Source: Microvirga solisilvae (GTDB lineage Bacteria > Pseudomonadota > Alphaproteobacteria > Rhizobiales > Beijerinckiaceae). Taken from it: a stretch of 61,524 nucleotides of DNA. The DNA is taken from NCBI RefSeq assembly GCF_022808595.1, contig NZ_JAKUCN010000011.1, positions 1 to 61,524 of the forward strand, given 5' to 3'. The translations under genes and the position numbers were made by a program. Below, one piece after another: positions 16,555 through 25,091 of the stretch (its first letter is position 1; each line of letters begins with the position of its first letter). The notes below the pieces were generated by a model. The model ran no database searches. It was not told where the DNA came from and worked only from the letters and a program-made list of their open reading frames with translations.

Positions 16555-18651
16555 ATGAGCAGCGATACGGACTTTGCCCTCTATGGCACCTCAGGTGGCG
16601 ACCATCTGATAGGCAGCGATGGTAACGATACGCTCGACGGCGGTGCAGGTAATGACCTGCTCGAAGGCGGCACCGGGAATGACACCTATGTCTGGGGCCC
16701 TGGCCATGGCAGCGATGTCGTGCGCGATTACGGCGGCCAGGACAAGGTCGTCATCAACGCCACGCTGGAGCAGCTGAAGTTTTACACGAAGATCGGTGAG
16801 AAGGGCTATCCGCTCATCATTCAGTTCGGTGATGACATCGAAGAACGCCTCTACATCGAAGGCTACTTCAATGACGAGCCCTACAAGAATGGCCAGATCG
16901 AGAAGATCGTGCTCGCAGACGGCTCTGAATGGAGCCTGCAGGACATCTTGCAGATCGTCCAGCAGGTCCCCGAAGAGCAGCCCGCCCCGGTCAAGAACCT
17001 CTACCTGCTCGGCACTCAGCACAATGACACGCTCACGGGCGGCGCCGGACACGACACCCTGATCGGCGGCGAGGGCGACGACGTGCTCCTCGGCGGCACG
17101 GGCAACGATATCTACGTTTGGAATCCGAATTACGGTCATGACCTGATCAAGGATACCGGCGGCCTCGACATGCTCCGCATCGGCTCGGATTCATCCGGCT
17201 TCGAACTTACACTCCTGGATGACGGCACGCTGGTGCTCTCGAAGGACGGCGCCTCGGTCACGATCCGGAATTATCTCGATACAAGCGCCAATGGTGGACA
17301 TATCGAGAAAATCACGTTCATGGACGGCACGGTCTGGAACCTCGACAAGATTCTGGAACTGTTAGAGGAGCAGGTGCCTCCGCCTCCGCCCCCGCCGCCG
17401 CCGCCGAAGGATGTCATCATCATCGGTACGGAACATGACGACACGCTCCAGGGCGGTGAAGGAAACGACACCTTGGTCGGCGGGTCCGGCAACGATACCT
17501 ATCTGTGGTCCTACACGGGCGGCGATGACCGGATCAGGGATACGCACGGTATCGACACCCTGATCCTGTCAGGCTCACCGTCGAACTTCGTCTTCTCGGC
17601 GGATTTGGATAACGGCAACCTGTTCATCAAGCAGAATGGCCGCTTCCTGACGATCGAGGGCTATTTCGGTGAAACTGGCCTCATCGAGAAGATCGTGTTC
17701 GCAGACGGCACCGTTTGGACCTTGAGAGAGGTCAAGATTGCCCTGGGCATCGAAGTGTCTTCGCCTCCTCCGCCGCTGGAAGGACGCCTCGTTCTTGGCA
17801 CGGCCGACAACGACACTCTCGAAGGCACCGCCAGCCACGATACCCTCGATGGCGGCGCAGGCGACGACCTGATGAAGGGTGGCGCCGGCAACAACGTCTA
17901 CCGCTGGGCCTTCGGCAGCGGCAACGACACGATCTCGGATTCCCGTGGCGTCGATACGCTGAGCATCCATGCCAATTCGTCAGAGGTTCAGTTCGCGGCG
18001 ACAGGTGCGGATTACGAGGATCTGATGATCTCGCTGCATGGCCAGAAGCTCGTCATCGACAACTACTTCCTCACGGCAGAGGACGGCGGGAACATCGAGA
18101 ACATTGCGTTCGCCGATGGTCAGGTCTGGCAGATCGGTCACATCTGGAAGCTCCTGCAGGTCCGCAACGGAAGCAGCCGTGACGACGTGATCTACGGCAA
18201 GTCCGGGAAGGACAGCCTGAAGGGCAATGCCGGGCACGACATGCTGGTCGGCGGCGGCGGCAACGACGCCCTGAACGGCGGTGCGGGCAACGACAGGCTC
18301 GTCGGTGGAACCGGCGTGGATGTCCTGACGGGCGGCACGGGCCGAGACGTATTCGTCTTCGGCAAGGGCGATACGGGCATCCGCAGCAAGCGAGACATCA
18401 TCCTGGACTTCAAGGTGAAGGAAGACCGTATCGACCTGACGGGCATCGATGCCAACACCGGCACCAAGGCTGACAACGCCTTCGGCAAGCTCCTCTCAGC
18501 CAAGCAGAAATTCACGGCAGCCGGGCAGATGCGCTACGATGCCAAGACGGGCCTTCTGTCGCTCAACACCGACAAGGATGCAGCCGCCGAGTTCGAGCTT
18601 CTGCTCAAGAACAAGCCGGCTTATCTGAAGCTCAGCGACTTCTATCTCTGA
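16555..18651 (+). CDS. Modular RTX calcium-binding protein (four RTX/HCBP-related units)
   Basis: A 698-residue secreted protein with five RTX blocks starting near residues 11, 147, 287, 412 and 544. The first four are each followed by a haemolysin-type-calcium-binding-related unit ending in the pattern IEKI.FADGTVW.L..I. A run of ten prolines (about 274-284) links units two and three. The last 90 residues (DRIDLTGIDAN, then GQMRYDAKTGLLS, ending LKLSDFYL) resemble the C-terminal region of serralysin-type RTX proteins with its export signal. No enzymatic domain is visible. The start MSSDTDF is chosen because RTX motifs begin right after it; the frame is open much further upstream, over the GH25 gene. 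ATG at 16483 is an alternative. Confidence 0.8.
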   Translation: MSSDTDFALYGTSGGDHLIGSDGNDTLDGGAGNDLLEGGTGNDTYVWGPGHGSDVVRDYGGQDKVVINATLEQLKFYTKIGEKGYPLIIQFGDDIEERLYIEGYFNDEPYKNGQIEKIVLADGSEWSLQDILQIVQQVPEEQPAPVKNLYLLGTQHNDTLTGGAGHDTLIGGEGDDVLLGGTGNDIYVWNPNYGHDLIKDTGGLDMLRIGSDSSGFELTLLDDGTLVLSKDGASVTIRNYLDTSANGGHIEKITFMDGTVWNLDKILELLEEQVPPPPPPPPPPKDVIIIGTEHDDTLQGGEGNDTLVGGSGNDTYLWSYTGGDDRIRDTHGIDTLILSGSPSNFVFSADLDNGNLFIKQNGRFLTIEGYFGETGLIEKIVFADGTVWTLREVKIALGIEVSSPPPPLEGRLVLGTADNDTLEGTASHDTLDGGAGDDLMKGGAGNNVYRWAFGSGNDTISDSRGVDTLSIHANSSEVQFAATGADYEDLMISLHGQKLVIDNYFLTAEDGGNIENIAFADGQVWQIGHIWKLLQVRNGSSRDDVIYGKSGKDSLKGNAGHDMLVGGGGNDALNGGAGNDRLVGGTGVDVLTGGTGRDVFVFGKGDTGIRSKRDIILDFKVKEDRIDLTGIDANTGTKADNAFGKLLSAKQKFTAAGQMRYDAKTGLLSLNTDKDAAAEFELLLKNKPAYLKLSDFYL

Positions 18652-18678
18652 TTCTCGCGATCAGGGTTGAAGCCTCCA

Positions 18679-18707
18679 AACTCCCCTGCCCGGCAGGGGA
18701 GTTTTTT
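18679..18707 (+). terminator. Rho-independent terminator after the modular RTX gene
   Basis: AACTCCCCTGCC-CG-GCAGGGGAGTT runs into six T residues, 27 bases after the stop codon. Confidence 0.9.
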
Positions 18708-18840
18708 CATGAGCCCTGCCCTATTCGACCAATTCCTCGAACCTCCCCGCTTGAAAAGGTCAGCACTGCTGTCCAAGATGATGGCAGAACGAGAAGTGAT
18801 CCGGGCGCAATGACGCCGCTGGACATGGGAGGACCCGAGA

Positions 18841-20013
18841 ATGCTGCCGAATGCCGCGAAAGCTTTCAATTTCGACCTCGGCGAAACCGCCGATGCCATC
18901 CGTGAAACAGTGCGTGACTTCTCCCAGGAGAAAATCGCTCCTCGCGCCGAAGAGATTGACCGTACGAACCAGTTCCCACGCGATCTCTGGCCTCAGATGG
19001 GCGAACTTGGCCTGCACGGCATCACGGTTGAGGAAGAGTATGGCGGCACGGGCCTCGGCTATCTCGAGCACGTGATCGCCATGGAGGAGATTTCCCGAGC
19101 TTCCGCCTCCGTCGGCCTGTCCTACGGCGCCCATTCCAATCTCTGCGTCAACCAGATCCGCCGCAACGGCACCGATGAGCAGAAGCGCCGCTATCTGCCC
19201 AAGCTCATTTCCGGCGAGCATGTGGGCGCGCTCGCCATGTCCGAGCCCGGCTCCGGTTCCGATGTGGTCTCCATGCGCACCCGCGCAGAGAAGCGCGGCG
19301 ACCGCTACGTGCTCAACGGCAACAAGATGTGGATCACCAACGGTCCCACCGCCGAGACCCTCGTGGTCTATGCCAAGACCGATCCGGAAGCAGGCCCGCG
19401 CGGCATGACGGCCTTCCTCATCGAGAAGGGCTTCAAGGGTTTCTCCACGCACCAGAAGCTCGACAAGCTCGGCATGCGCGGCTCCGACACCTGCGAGCTG
19501 GTGTTTGAGGATTGTGAGGTGCCGGAGGAGAACGTGCTCGGCCAGGTCGGCAAGGGCGTGAACGTGCTCATGTCTGGTCTCGACTACGAGCGCGCAGTGC
19601 TGGCAGCAGGCTCCACGGGCATCATGCAGGCCTGCATGGACGTGGTGTTGCCCTACATCCACGAACGCAAGCAGTTCGGCCAATCCATCGGCGAGTTCCA
19701 GCTCGTGCAGGGCAAGATCGCCGACATGTATGTGACGATGAACGCCTCCAAGGCCTATGTCTATGCGGTGGCAAAGGCCTGCGACCGTGGCGAGACCACC
19801 CGCGAGGATGCGGCCGGCGCGATCCTCTATGCCGCCGAGAACGCCACCAAGATGGCGCTCGACGCGATCCAGCTCCTGGGCGGCAACGGCTACATCAACG
19901 ACTACCCGACAGGCCGCCTGCTGCGCGACGCGAAGCTCTACGAGATCGGCGCCGGCACCAGCGAAATCCGCCGCATGCTGATCGGGCGCGAGCTGTTCAA
20001 CAAGATGGCTTGA
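18841..20013 (+). CDS. ivd: Isovaleryl-CoA dehydrogenase
   Basis: An FAD-dependent acyl-CoA dehydrogenase (390 residues) that oxidises isovaleryl-CoA to 3-methylcrotonyl-CoA in leucine degradation. Family signatures are [25 protein letters not shown], and [33 protein letters not shown] (quoted here as its parts LLGGNGY and [11 protein letters not shown]). The catalytic Glu lies in [12 protein letters not shown] (Glu250), the position used by isovaleryl-CoA dehydrogenases rather than the C-terminal position of short-chain enzymes. GGGAGGA precedes the ATG. The product is the substrate of the carboxylase whose beta subunit is mccB at 10.5 kb. Confidence 0.93.
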   Translation: MLPNAAKAFNFDLGETADAIRETVRDFSQEKIAPRAEEIDRTNQFPRDLWPQMGELGLHGITVEEEYGGTGLGYLEHVIAMEEISRASASVGLSYGAHSNLCVNQIRRNGTDEQKRRYLPKLISGEHVGALAMSEPGSGSDVVSMRTRAEKRGDRYVLNGNKMWITNGPTAETLVVYAKTDPEAGPRGMTAFLIEKGFKGFSTHQKLDKLGMRGSDTCELVFEDCEVPEENVLGQVGKGVNVLMSGLDYERAVLAAGSTGIMQACMDVVLPYIHERKQFGQSIGEFQLVQGKIADMYVTMNASKAYVYAVAKACDRGETTREDAAGAILYAAENATKMALDAIQLLGGNGYINDYPTGRLLRDAKLYEIGAGTSEIRRMLIGRELFNKMA

Positions 20014-20027
20014 GCTTGCAACTCTCT

Positions 20028-20060
20028 ATCAGACGGCGCATGGTCTGATCACCATGCGCC
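20028..20060 (+). promoter_or_regulatory. Mutually exclusive hairpins over the start of the LprI-like gene
   Basis: GGCGCATGGT (20035-20044) pairs perfectly with ACCATGCGCC (20051-20060) and buries the ATG at 20054. The alternative arms ATCAGAC (20028-20034) and GTCTGAT (20043-20049) can pair instead and free it. No normal ribosome site precedes this start. A switch is inference. Confidence 0.4.
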
Positions 20061-20539
20061 GCCTGATCTTTTTCCTGCCCTTCCTAATTTCTCTGCCGGC
20101 TCTTGCCGCGTCCGGAGACGACCCAGCCTCCATCGAGCCCACCGGCTCCGAGAAGCAGATCATTCTGTCCTGCGTGGAAGCGGCCTCATCTCTCATCGAG
20201 CAACGGCAATGCATCAAGCGTGTCGCGGATGCGTGCAATGAAGGCACAAACCCAGAAGTAAAACCTAGATCACGGACGAGAACATGCGTTCAGGCCGAAG
20301 AGCGCATCTGGGATGAACTCCTGAACCGATGGTACCGGGAGAAAGCGTCCCTGCTTTCAGGCCGGGGGCTCGAAGCCCTGCGCAAGGCGCAGCAGACCTG
20401 GATTGCCTATCGAGATGCCAAGTGCGGCCTCTTCTCCGTCATCCAGGATGGCGCTCTCGGGTTCGACAACGCCTTCCTCTGTCGGCTGGAAGAAACGGCG
20501 CATCGCGCTCTGGAAATCAGAGATCTCGACATCATGTGA
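20054..20539 (+). CDS. LprI-like exported protein (DUF1311)
   Basis: A 161-residue secreted or periplasmic protein. Residues 1-19 (MRRLIFFLPFLISLPALAA) are a Sec signal peptide. The mature part has six cysteines and ends with the DUF1311 core ALRKAQQTWIAYRDAKCGLF. That family includes Mycobacterium LprI, described as a lysozyme inhibitor; many members have no known role. It begins 40 bases after ivd on the same strand and has no ribosome site, with the start codon inside an inverted repeat. A GH25 lysozyme-like gene lies 4 kb upstream, which may be coincidence. Confidence 0.75.
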   Translation: MRRLIFFLPFLISLPALAASGDDPASIEPTGSEKQIILSCVEAASSLIEQRQCIKRVADACNEGTNPEVKPRSRTRTCVQAEERIWDELLNRWYREKASLLSGRGLEALRKAQQTWIAYRDAKCGLFSVIQDGALGFDNAFLCRLEETAHRALEIRDLDIM

Positions 20540-20547
20540 GGTCGTCT

Positions 20548-21126
20548 TCAAATCGTCCAGACATCCCGCGTGATCGCGATCAGGGATAGTCCCTGATCGC
20601 CCTGACGGAAGATCAGGCGAAGGCTTTTCCAATTCATGGCCGCCATGTCGCCAGTGCCGCGAATGTGCAGCTCGACGACGATTCCATCGGATGCGAATTC
20701 GTGGTTGTTGTTGACCTCGTTCCCGCGCTGGCGCAGCTCGTTGTAGAGGACCTCGTCCGCCTGCCGGTAATCCGCATTCCAGACGAATTCTTCGAAATAG
20801 CGGCTGCAGGTCGCCTCGATAGGATCGCCGCTGCCGTCCTTCTCGCCCCAATGCCGCACCTCCGGATCCGCGGCGCAACGTTCCACCTCGGAGCGTGTCA
20901 GAAGCACATCGCTGTCGTCCAGCAGCACATAGGGGCTGACCTTCAGGCCTTCGTCACCGACAAAGGACGCAAGTTTCCTGAAATCCTGAGCGGCCAGGGC
21001 CTCGACCACTTTCTGAACCAGCCGCTCAGCCGCTTTCCGCGCGGCTTTAGGGCCGAGACTTTGCGCGCCGGCAGGCTGGGCAATAATCGAGAGAATAAGA
21101 AGCAGAAAGACAGCAACGCGTTTCAC
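20548..21126 (-). CDS. Exported hypothetical protein, 192 residues
   Basis: A periplasmic or secreted protein: MKRVAVFLLLILSIIAQPAGA (1-21) is a signal peptide with a GAQ cleavage region. The mature part contains a helical AARKAAERLVQKVVEALAAQDF, a central segment with two cysteines (RCAAD and ATCSRYF), and a C-terminal beta-rich part (IVVELHI, LRLIFRQGD, LSLIAITRDVWTI). The layout resembles small beta-propeptide or NTF2-like exported domains, but I do not recognise a family. It converges with the LprI-like gene, with eight bases between stop codons. Confidence 0.7.
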   Translation of the reverse strand: MKRVAVFLLLILSIIAQPAGAQSLGPKAARKAAERLVQKVVEALAAQDFRKLASFVGDEGLKVSPYVLLDDSDVLLTRSEVERCAADPEVRHWGEKDGSGDPIEATCSRYFEEFVWNADYRQADEVLYNELRQRGNEVNNNHEFASDGIVVELHIRGTGDMAAMNWKSLRLIFRQGDQGLSLIAITRDVWTI

Positions 21127-21268
21127 GACGGATTCCCATCAAAAGAGGCACGACTCATTGAGTCCACTGCAATAAGGCAATATTACTGCGTGACAATCAC
21201 TTGTCTTACGGTGGCGCTCGGCGCGGGTGACCGCTATGAGAGACGTGCCCTAACGTCAGGAAACTCTC

Positions 21269-21970
21269 ATGTCACTCGATAAGACCATTGCCGACGCCCT
21301 GCGCGCAGCCTCTACCGCCACGATCACTACCGTGCTGCTGAAGAAGGGAATCCGCCGCTGCTGGATGAAGGGGCCCATGCCCGCCTTCAACGCCACGGAG
21401 AAGATGGTGGGCCGCGCCTTCACCCTGCGGTTCGTGCCCGCCCGCGAGGATCTGGCGACGCCTGAATCCTGGGCCTCCCCGATTTCCACTCGCGCCGCCA
21501 TCGAGGCCATGCCGGACGGCTGCATTGCGGTCGTCGATTCCATGGGCGTGACCGATGCCGGTATCTTCGGCGACATTCTCACCGCGCGCATGAAGAAGCG
21601 CGGCGTCGCGGCGCTGATCACGGACGGTGTCATTCGCGACGCGGTCGGCGTGGAAGGCACGAACCTGCCGGTCTGGTGCGCGGGCGTCGCCGCCCCTCCG
21701 TCCGTGGCCGGCCTCACCTTCGTCGGCTGGCAGGAGCCCATCGGCTGTGGCGGCGTGGCGATCTTCCCCGATGACGTGATCGTCGCCGACCGCGACGGCG
21801 TGGTCGTGATTCCCGCAGCAATGGTCGGGGATGTCGCGAAGGCCGCCGTCGAGCAGGAGCGCTATGAATTGTGGGTGATGCGCGAAGTGGAAAAGGGCGT
21901 GCCCCTCCCCGGCCTCTACCCGCCGAATGCAGAAACGAAGGCTCGCTACGAAGCCGAGTCTAAGTCCTAA
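21269..21970 (+). CDS. RraA-like / HMG-aldolase family protein
   Basis: A 233-residue member of the RraA/4-hydroxy-4-methyl-2-oxoglutarate aldolase superfamily. The core reads GDILTARMKKRGVAALITDGVIRDA, with the G-x-x-x-(G) and R-D residues that hold metal and pyruvate in class II aldolases. It is followed by GCGGVAIFPDDVIVADRDGVVVIP, the second family signature. Members act either as aldolases on pyruvate-type substrates or as RNase E inhibitors; the intact metal site favours an aldolase or decarboxylase role. It lies 21 bases before the first YdcF-like gene on the same strand, possibly an operon. Confidence 0.85.
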   Translation: MSLDKTIADALRAASTATITTVLLKKGIRRCWMKGPMPAFNATEKMVGRAFTLRFVPAREDLATPESWASPISTRAAIEAMPDGCIAVVDSMGVTDAGIFGDILTARMKKRGVAALITDGVIRDAVGVEGTNLPVWCAGVAAPPSVAGLTFVGWQEPIGCGGVAIFPDDVIVADRDGVVVIPAAMVGDVAKAAVEQERYELWVMREVEKGVPLPGLYPPNAETKARYEAESKS

Positions 21971-21991
21971 CTACGCACAGAAGGATGGCTG

Positions 21992-22795
21992 GTGTTTTAC
22001 TACGTCTCTAAAGTCGCCTGGTTCTTCGCCACGCCATCCAACCTGCTCGTCAGCCTTATTCTGCTCGGCCTCGTTCTCACGCGATTTTCGAAGTTGAGAA
22101 AATTCGGGATGGCGATGGCCGTCACATTCACGCTCGCGACATTGGCCTTGGGAATCCTGCCCCTCGCCAATTATGTTCTGCTTCCTCTGGAACAGCGCTT
22201 TCCGGCTTTTGTCGATGACGGAAAGCCGGTCGACGGCATCATCCTTCTCGGCGGCTCCGTCGAAGCGGCCGATTCCAGCGAACGCGGCGTTCTCGTTTCC
22301 AACGAAGCCTCCGAGCGGGTGTTTTATGCTCTCGAACTCGCTCATCGTTATCCTAACGCGCGCATTCTCATCACCGGCGGTGGCGGCACGGTTTTCTCGG
22401 ACGGTTCTGCCGAAGCTCCCATCATTGCCGATTACCTGAAACGTGTTGGCGTTGATCCAGCCCGCATCGTCATCGAAGATCGTTCTAGGACCACATCGGA
22501 GAACGGGCAGTTTTCCCGCGAGCTCGTCAAGCCGCAGGAAGGTGAGCGGTGGCTGCTCATTACATCCGCCTGGCACATGCCGCGCGCCATGGCCGTCTTC
22601 AAGAAAGCCGGATTCCCCGTGACGGCTCATCCGGTGGATTTCAGGACGAATGTCGGCTTCGCCAATCAGCGCCCGCGCGCCTTCGTGTCAGAGGGCTTGC
22701 GCCGTCTCGACGTGAGCATGAAGGAATGGGTCGGCGTGGTTGGTTACTACCTCACAGGCCGCACGGACGAGTTGCTCCCCTCGCCTCACGAATAA
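21992..22795 (+). CDS. YdcF/ElyC-like membrane protein (DUF218), copy 1
   Basis: A 267-residue protein with two N-terminal membrane segments (about 9-28 and 36-58) and a periplasmic DUF218 domain. The family motifs are IILLGGSV, NARILITGGGG, ARIVIEDRSRTTSENGQFS and WLLITSAWHMPRAMAVF. The relatives SanA and ElyC affect the cell envelope and its polysaccharide precursors; the enzymatic role is not settled. The start is GTG: an ATG seven bases upstream is out of frame, and AAGGA provides the ribosome site. It is followed 68 bases later by a close paralogue of identical length, so the pair arose by tandem duplication. Confidence 0.85.
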   Translation: MFYYVSKVAWFFATPSNLLVSLILLGLVLTRFSKLRKFGMAMAVTFTLATLALGILPLANYVLLPLEQRFPAFVDDGKPVDGIILLGGSVEAADSSERGVLVSNEASERVFYALELAHRYPNARILITGGGGTVFSDGSAEAPIIADYLKRVGVDPARIVIEDRSRTTSENGQFSRELVKPQEGERWLLITSAWHMPRAMAVFKKAGFPVTAHPVDFRTNVGFANQRPRAFVSEGLRRLDVSMKEWVGVVGYYLTGRTDELLPSPHE

Positions 22796-22863
22796 TCTTT
22801 GCGACGGCGCGAGCCTTGAAAATCGCGCCAAGAAGACCGGAAGTCTCAGGAAGAGAGCGTTAC

Positions 22864-23667
22864 GTGTTTTACTACATCTCGAAGATTGCATGGTTCTTCG
22901 CCACACCGTCCAACCTGCTTTTCTGCTTCATCCTGCTCGGATCAGTTCTTGCCTGCTTCACGCCGTGGAAGAAGATCGGCATACAGGTCACCTTGATTTT
23001 TGCAGCAATGACCCTCGTGCTCGGGATCTCGCCGATAGCCGACTATACGCTGCTTCCTCTGGAGGAGCGCTTTCCAGCCTTCACGCACGATGGAAAGCCC
23101 GTTGAGGGCATCATATTGCTTGGCGGATCCGTCCAAGCCGGAGAGTCCTTTTCTCGCGGCAGGATTGTCGGCAACGAAGCATTGGAGCGCGTGCTCGAGA
23201 CGGCTCAGCTGGCGCATCAATACCCGAATGCCCGCATTCTCATTTCAGGCGGCGGCGGAAGCGTTCTTGGAAAAGGGGCAGCGGAAGCTCCTATTATCGC
23301 AGATTTCCTGAATAGCGTCGGCGTCGATCCGTCCCGCATCGTCATGGAGGTTCATTCGCGAACGACATCCGAGAATGCAGAGTTCTCGCGGGATTTGGTG
23401 AAGCCTCATAAAGGCGAGCGCTGGCTGCTCATCACATCCGCTTGGCATATGCCCCGCGCCACGGCCGTCTTCGAGAAAGCCGGATTTCCGGTCACGGCCT
23501 ACCCAGTCGATTTCCGGACGGGGAAAGGCTTCAAGAACCTTCACCCGCATTCTTCCGTCTCAGAAGGATTGCGACGTCTCGACGTGAGCATGAAAGAGTG
23601 GATGGGGCTTGTCGGCTACTACGTCACGGGGAGAACGGACGAGTTGTTGCCCTCGCCTCATGATTGA
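22864..23667 (+). CDS. YdcF/ElyC-like membrane protein (DUF218), copy 2
   Basis: A tandem paralogue of the preceding gene with the same 267-residue length. The start is the same kind, GTG encoding MFYYISKIAWFF, placed after AGGAAGAGAG. Two membrane segments precede the DUF218 domain with IILLGGSV, NARILISGGGG, RTTSENAEFSRDL and WLLITSAWHMPRATAVF; the ending GRTDELLPSPHD differs from copy 1 in the final residue. The frame stays open upstream into copy 1, but homology defines this start. Differences are spread along the length and concentrate in the membrane segments. Its end overlaps the convergent DUF3253 gene by ten bases. Confidence 0.85.
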   Translation: MFYYISKIAWFFATPSNLLFCFILLGSVLACFTPWKKIGIQVTLIFAAMTLVLGISPIADYTLLPLEERFPAFTHDGKPVEGIILLGGSVQAGESFSRGRIVGNEALERVLETAQLAHQYPNARILISGGGGSVLGKGAAEAPIIADFLNSVGVDPSRIVMEVHSRTTSENAEFSRDLVKPHKGERWLLITSAWHMPRATAVFEKAGFPVTAYPVDFRTGKGFKNLHPHSSVSEGLRRLDVSMKEWMGLVGYYVTGRTDELLPSPHD

Positions 23668-23930
23668 GGCGGCAAGGCGAGCCGATAGGTGCCGCGAAAA
23701 TCGTCCGGATCGACCGGCTTACCCTTCCTCACGATCACAATGCGCCCTTCCTTCATCAGGCGCACCGCCACGCGCCTCAACGGCTGCATGAGAGGCCCCC
23801 ATTCTTCCGACCGATGACCGCCAACGGCGCTCGCCACGTCGGCGGGACTGATCGACCTGCCAGGGCCGCGCTCGTTGAGGAGCGCAAGCAAGGCGGCTTC
23901 GAGTTCATCGGGACTTACGTTCTTAGGCAT
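23658..23930 (-). CDS. DUF3253 family protein
   Basis: A 90-residue soluble protein of the DUF3253 family, apparently a small winged-helix-like domain. The pattern ALLALLNERGPGRSISPADVASAVGG.. then W..LM..LRRVAVRLMKEGRIVIVRKGKPVDP..FRGTYRLALP is characteristic. The function is unknown; the fold suggests nucleic-acid or regulator binding. MPKNVSPDEL is the start, overlapping the end of the upstream DUF599 gene by eight bases, which suggests translational coupling. The longer upstream extension is the neighbour read out of frame. Confidence 0.8.
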   Translation of the reverse strand: MPKNVSPDELEAALLALLNERGPGRSISPADVASAVGGHRSEEWGPLMQPLRRVAVRLMKEGRIVIVRKGKPVDPDDFRGTYRLALPPQS

Positions 23931-24615
23931 CTTTATGTCCCAGCGCAGCCGCGCGCGCATCGGAAACGAATTGGCGTCGCCACATGACGAAGAGAACTCC
24001 CGCTGTCGCCGGAATGAACAGATAGGCGCTGATGAACCAGCCGAGATAGGCGAGCGAAAAGAAGAATGCCCGTTGTCCGCGATTGAAATGTTTTCCGGCC
24101 ACGGCATTCATGGCGGCAGCCTGACGGGCCACGACCAGCGCCTCTTCGCGATTGCCGTCCTTCAGCACAGGCACGGCACCCACGATGATCGCCATGTAAT
24201 TGAACAGGCGATACGACCAGGCGAACTTGAAGAACGCATAGACGAAGATGACGGCGAGCCCGATCACCTTGAGTTCCCAGGCCAAAGGCGTGGGAGGCGG
24301 CCCGAAGGGCAATTGCGAGAAGATCGGCAGAACGTCGTTCGTCGAGCGCAGCAGAGCCAGCACACCGCCGATGGCGATCAGCGAGGTGGAGGCGAAGAAG
24401 GCCGTGCCGTTCATGAGCGAAGCCATGATCGTGGTGTCCACGATCCGGTTCTCGCGCACCACGAGCTGCTCCATCCAGCGGAAGCGATAGCCGTTCATCA
24501 CCTTGTTGAGGCTTTTCTGCCCTGCCGGGGTGAACTCGACAGCGGCGTGGTAGCCGAACCAGGCGAGAAGGAAAAATCCCAATGCCGCGTAATCGAGAAT
24601 GGTGAAACCCAGCAA
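23923..24615 (-). CDS. DUF599 family membrane protein
   Basis: A 230-residue inner-membrane protein with four main hydrophobic segments (about 7-24, 72-92, 112-132 and 190-212). The family pattern W..Y......LN..M...R..W......R..RI.D......L....FFASTSL is clear near the N-terminus, and AWSYRLFNYMAIIVG in the middle. The biochemical role of DUF599 is unknown. It is cotranscribed with DUF3253 (eight-base overlap) and divergent from the rhodanese gene. Confidence 0.85.
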   Translation of the reverse strand: MLGFTILDYAALGFFLLAWFGYHAAVEFTPAGQKSLNKVMNGYRFRWMEQLVVRENRIVDTTIMASLMNGTAFFASTSLIAIGGVLALLRSTNDVLPIFSQLPFGPPPTPLAWELKVIGLAVIFVYAFFKFAWSYRLFNYMAIIVGAVPVLKDGNREEALVVARQAAAMNAVAGKHFNRGQRAFFFSLAYLGWFISAYLFIPATAGVLFVMWRRQFVSDARAAALGHKDA

Positions 24616-24686
24616 CCTTCGTCTCCGTTGACTCCGCCGCCATCATGCCCAGTTTGAAGGAAGCCTGAAAGGGGAGCCATCCAACC

Positions 24687-25091
24687 ATGCCTCAGACCAT
24701 CTCACGCGGCTACAAGACCTTGCTCGAGGAAGCCAGCGCAAAGATTCGCACTTTGCCTACCGATGAGGCTGTCGCCCTGCATGGACGCGAGGATGTGGTG
24801 TTCGTGGATCTGCGCGACCCTCGCGAGCTGGAGCGGGAGGGCCGCATTCCCGGCGCGGTGCATTGCCCGCGCGGCATGCTGGAATTCTGGATCGATCCGG
24901 AAAGCCCTTATCACAAGCCGGTTTTCAACCAGGACAAGACCTTCGTGTTCTTCTGCGCCGCCGGCTGGCGCTCGGCCCTCTCCGCAGCCACGGCGCAGGA
25001 CATGGGCTTGAAGCCGGTCGCTCATATCGAGGGCGGTTTCACGGCTTGGAAAAAGGCGGGCGGATCTGTCGAGACAGGGCCGAAGGCCTAG
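24687..25091 (+). CDS. Rhodanese-like sulfurtransferase
   Basis: A 134-residue single-domain rhodanese. The structural motif FVDLRDPRELEREGRIPGA and the catalytic loop CAAGWRSALSA (persulfide-forming Cys near residue 90) are intact. The C-terminal IEGGFTAWKKAGG is typical. Such proteins move sulfane sulfur between donors and acceptors; the partner is unknown. The stop codon overlaps the end of the convergent acylphosphatase gene by four bases. Confidence 0.92.
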   Translation: MPQTISRGYKTLLEEASAKIRTLPTDEAVALHGREDVVFVDLRDPRELEREGRIPGAVHCPRGMLEFWIDPESPYHKPVFNQDKTFVFFCAAGWRSALSAATAQDMGLKPVAHIEGGFTAWKKAGGSVETGPKA

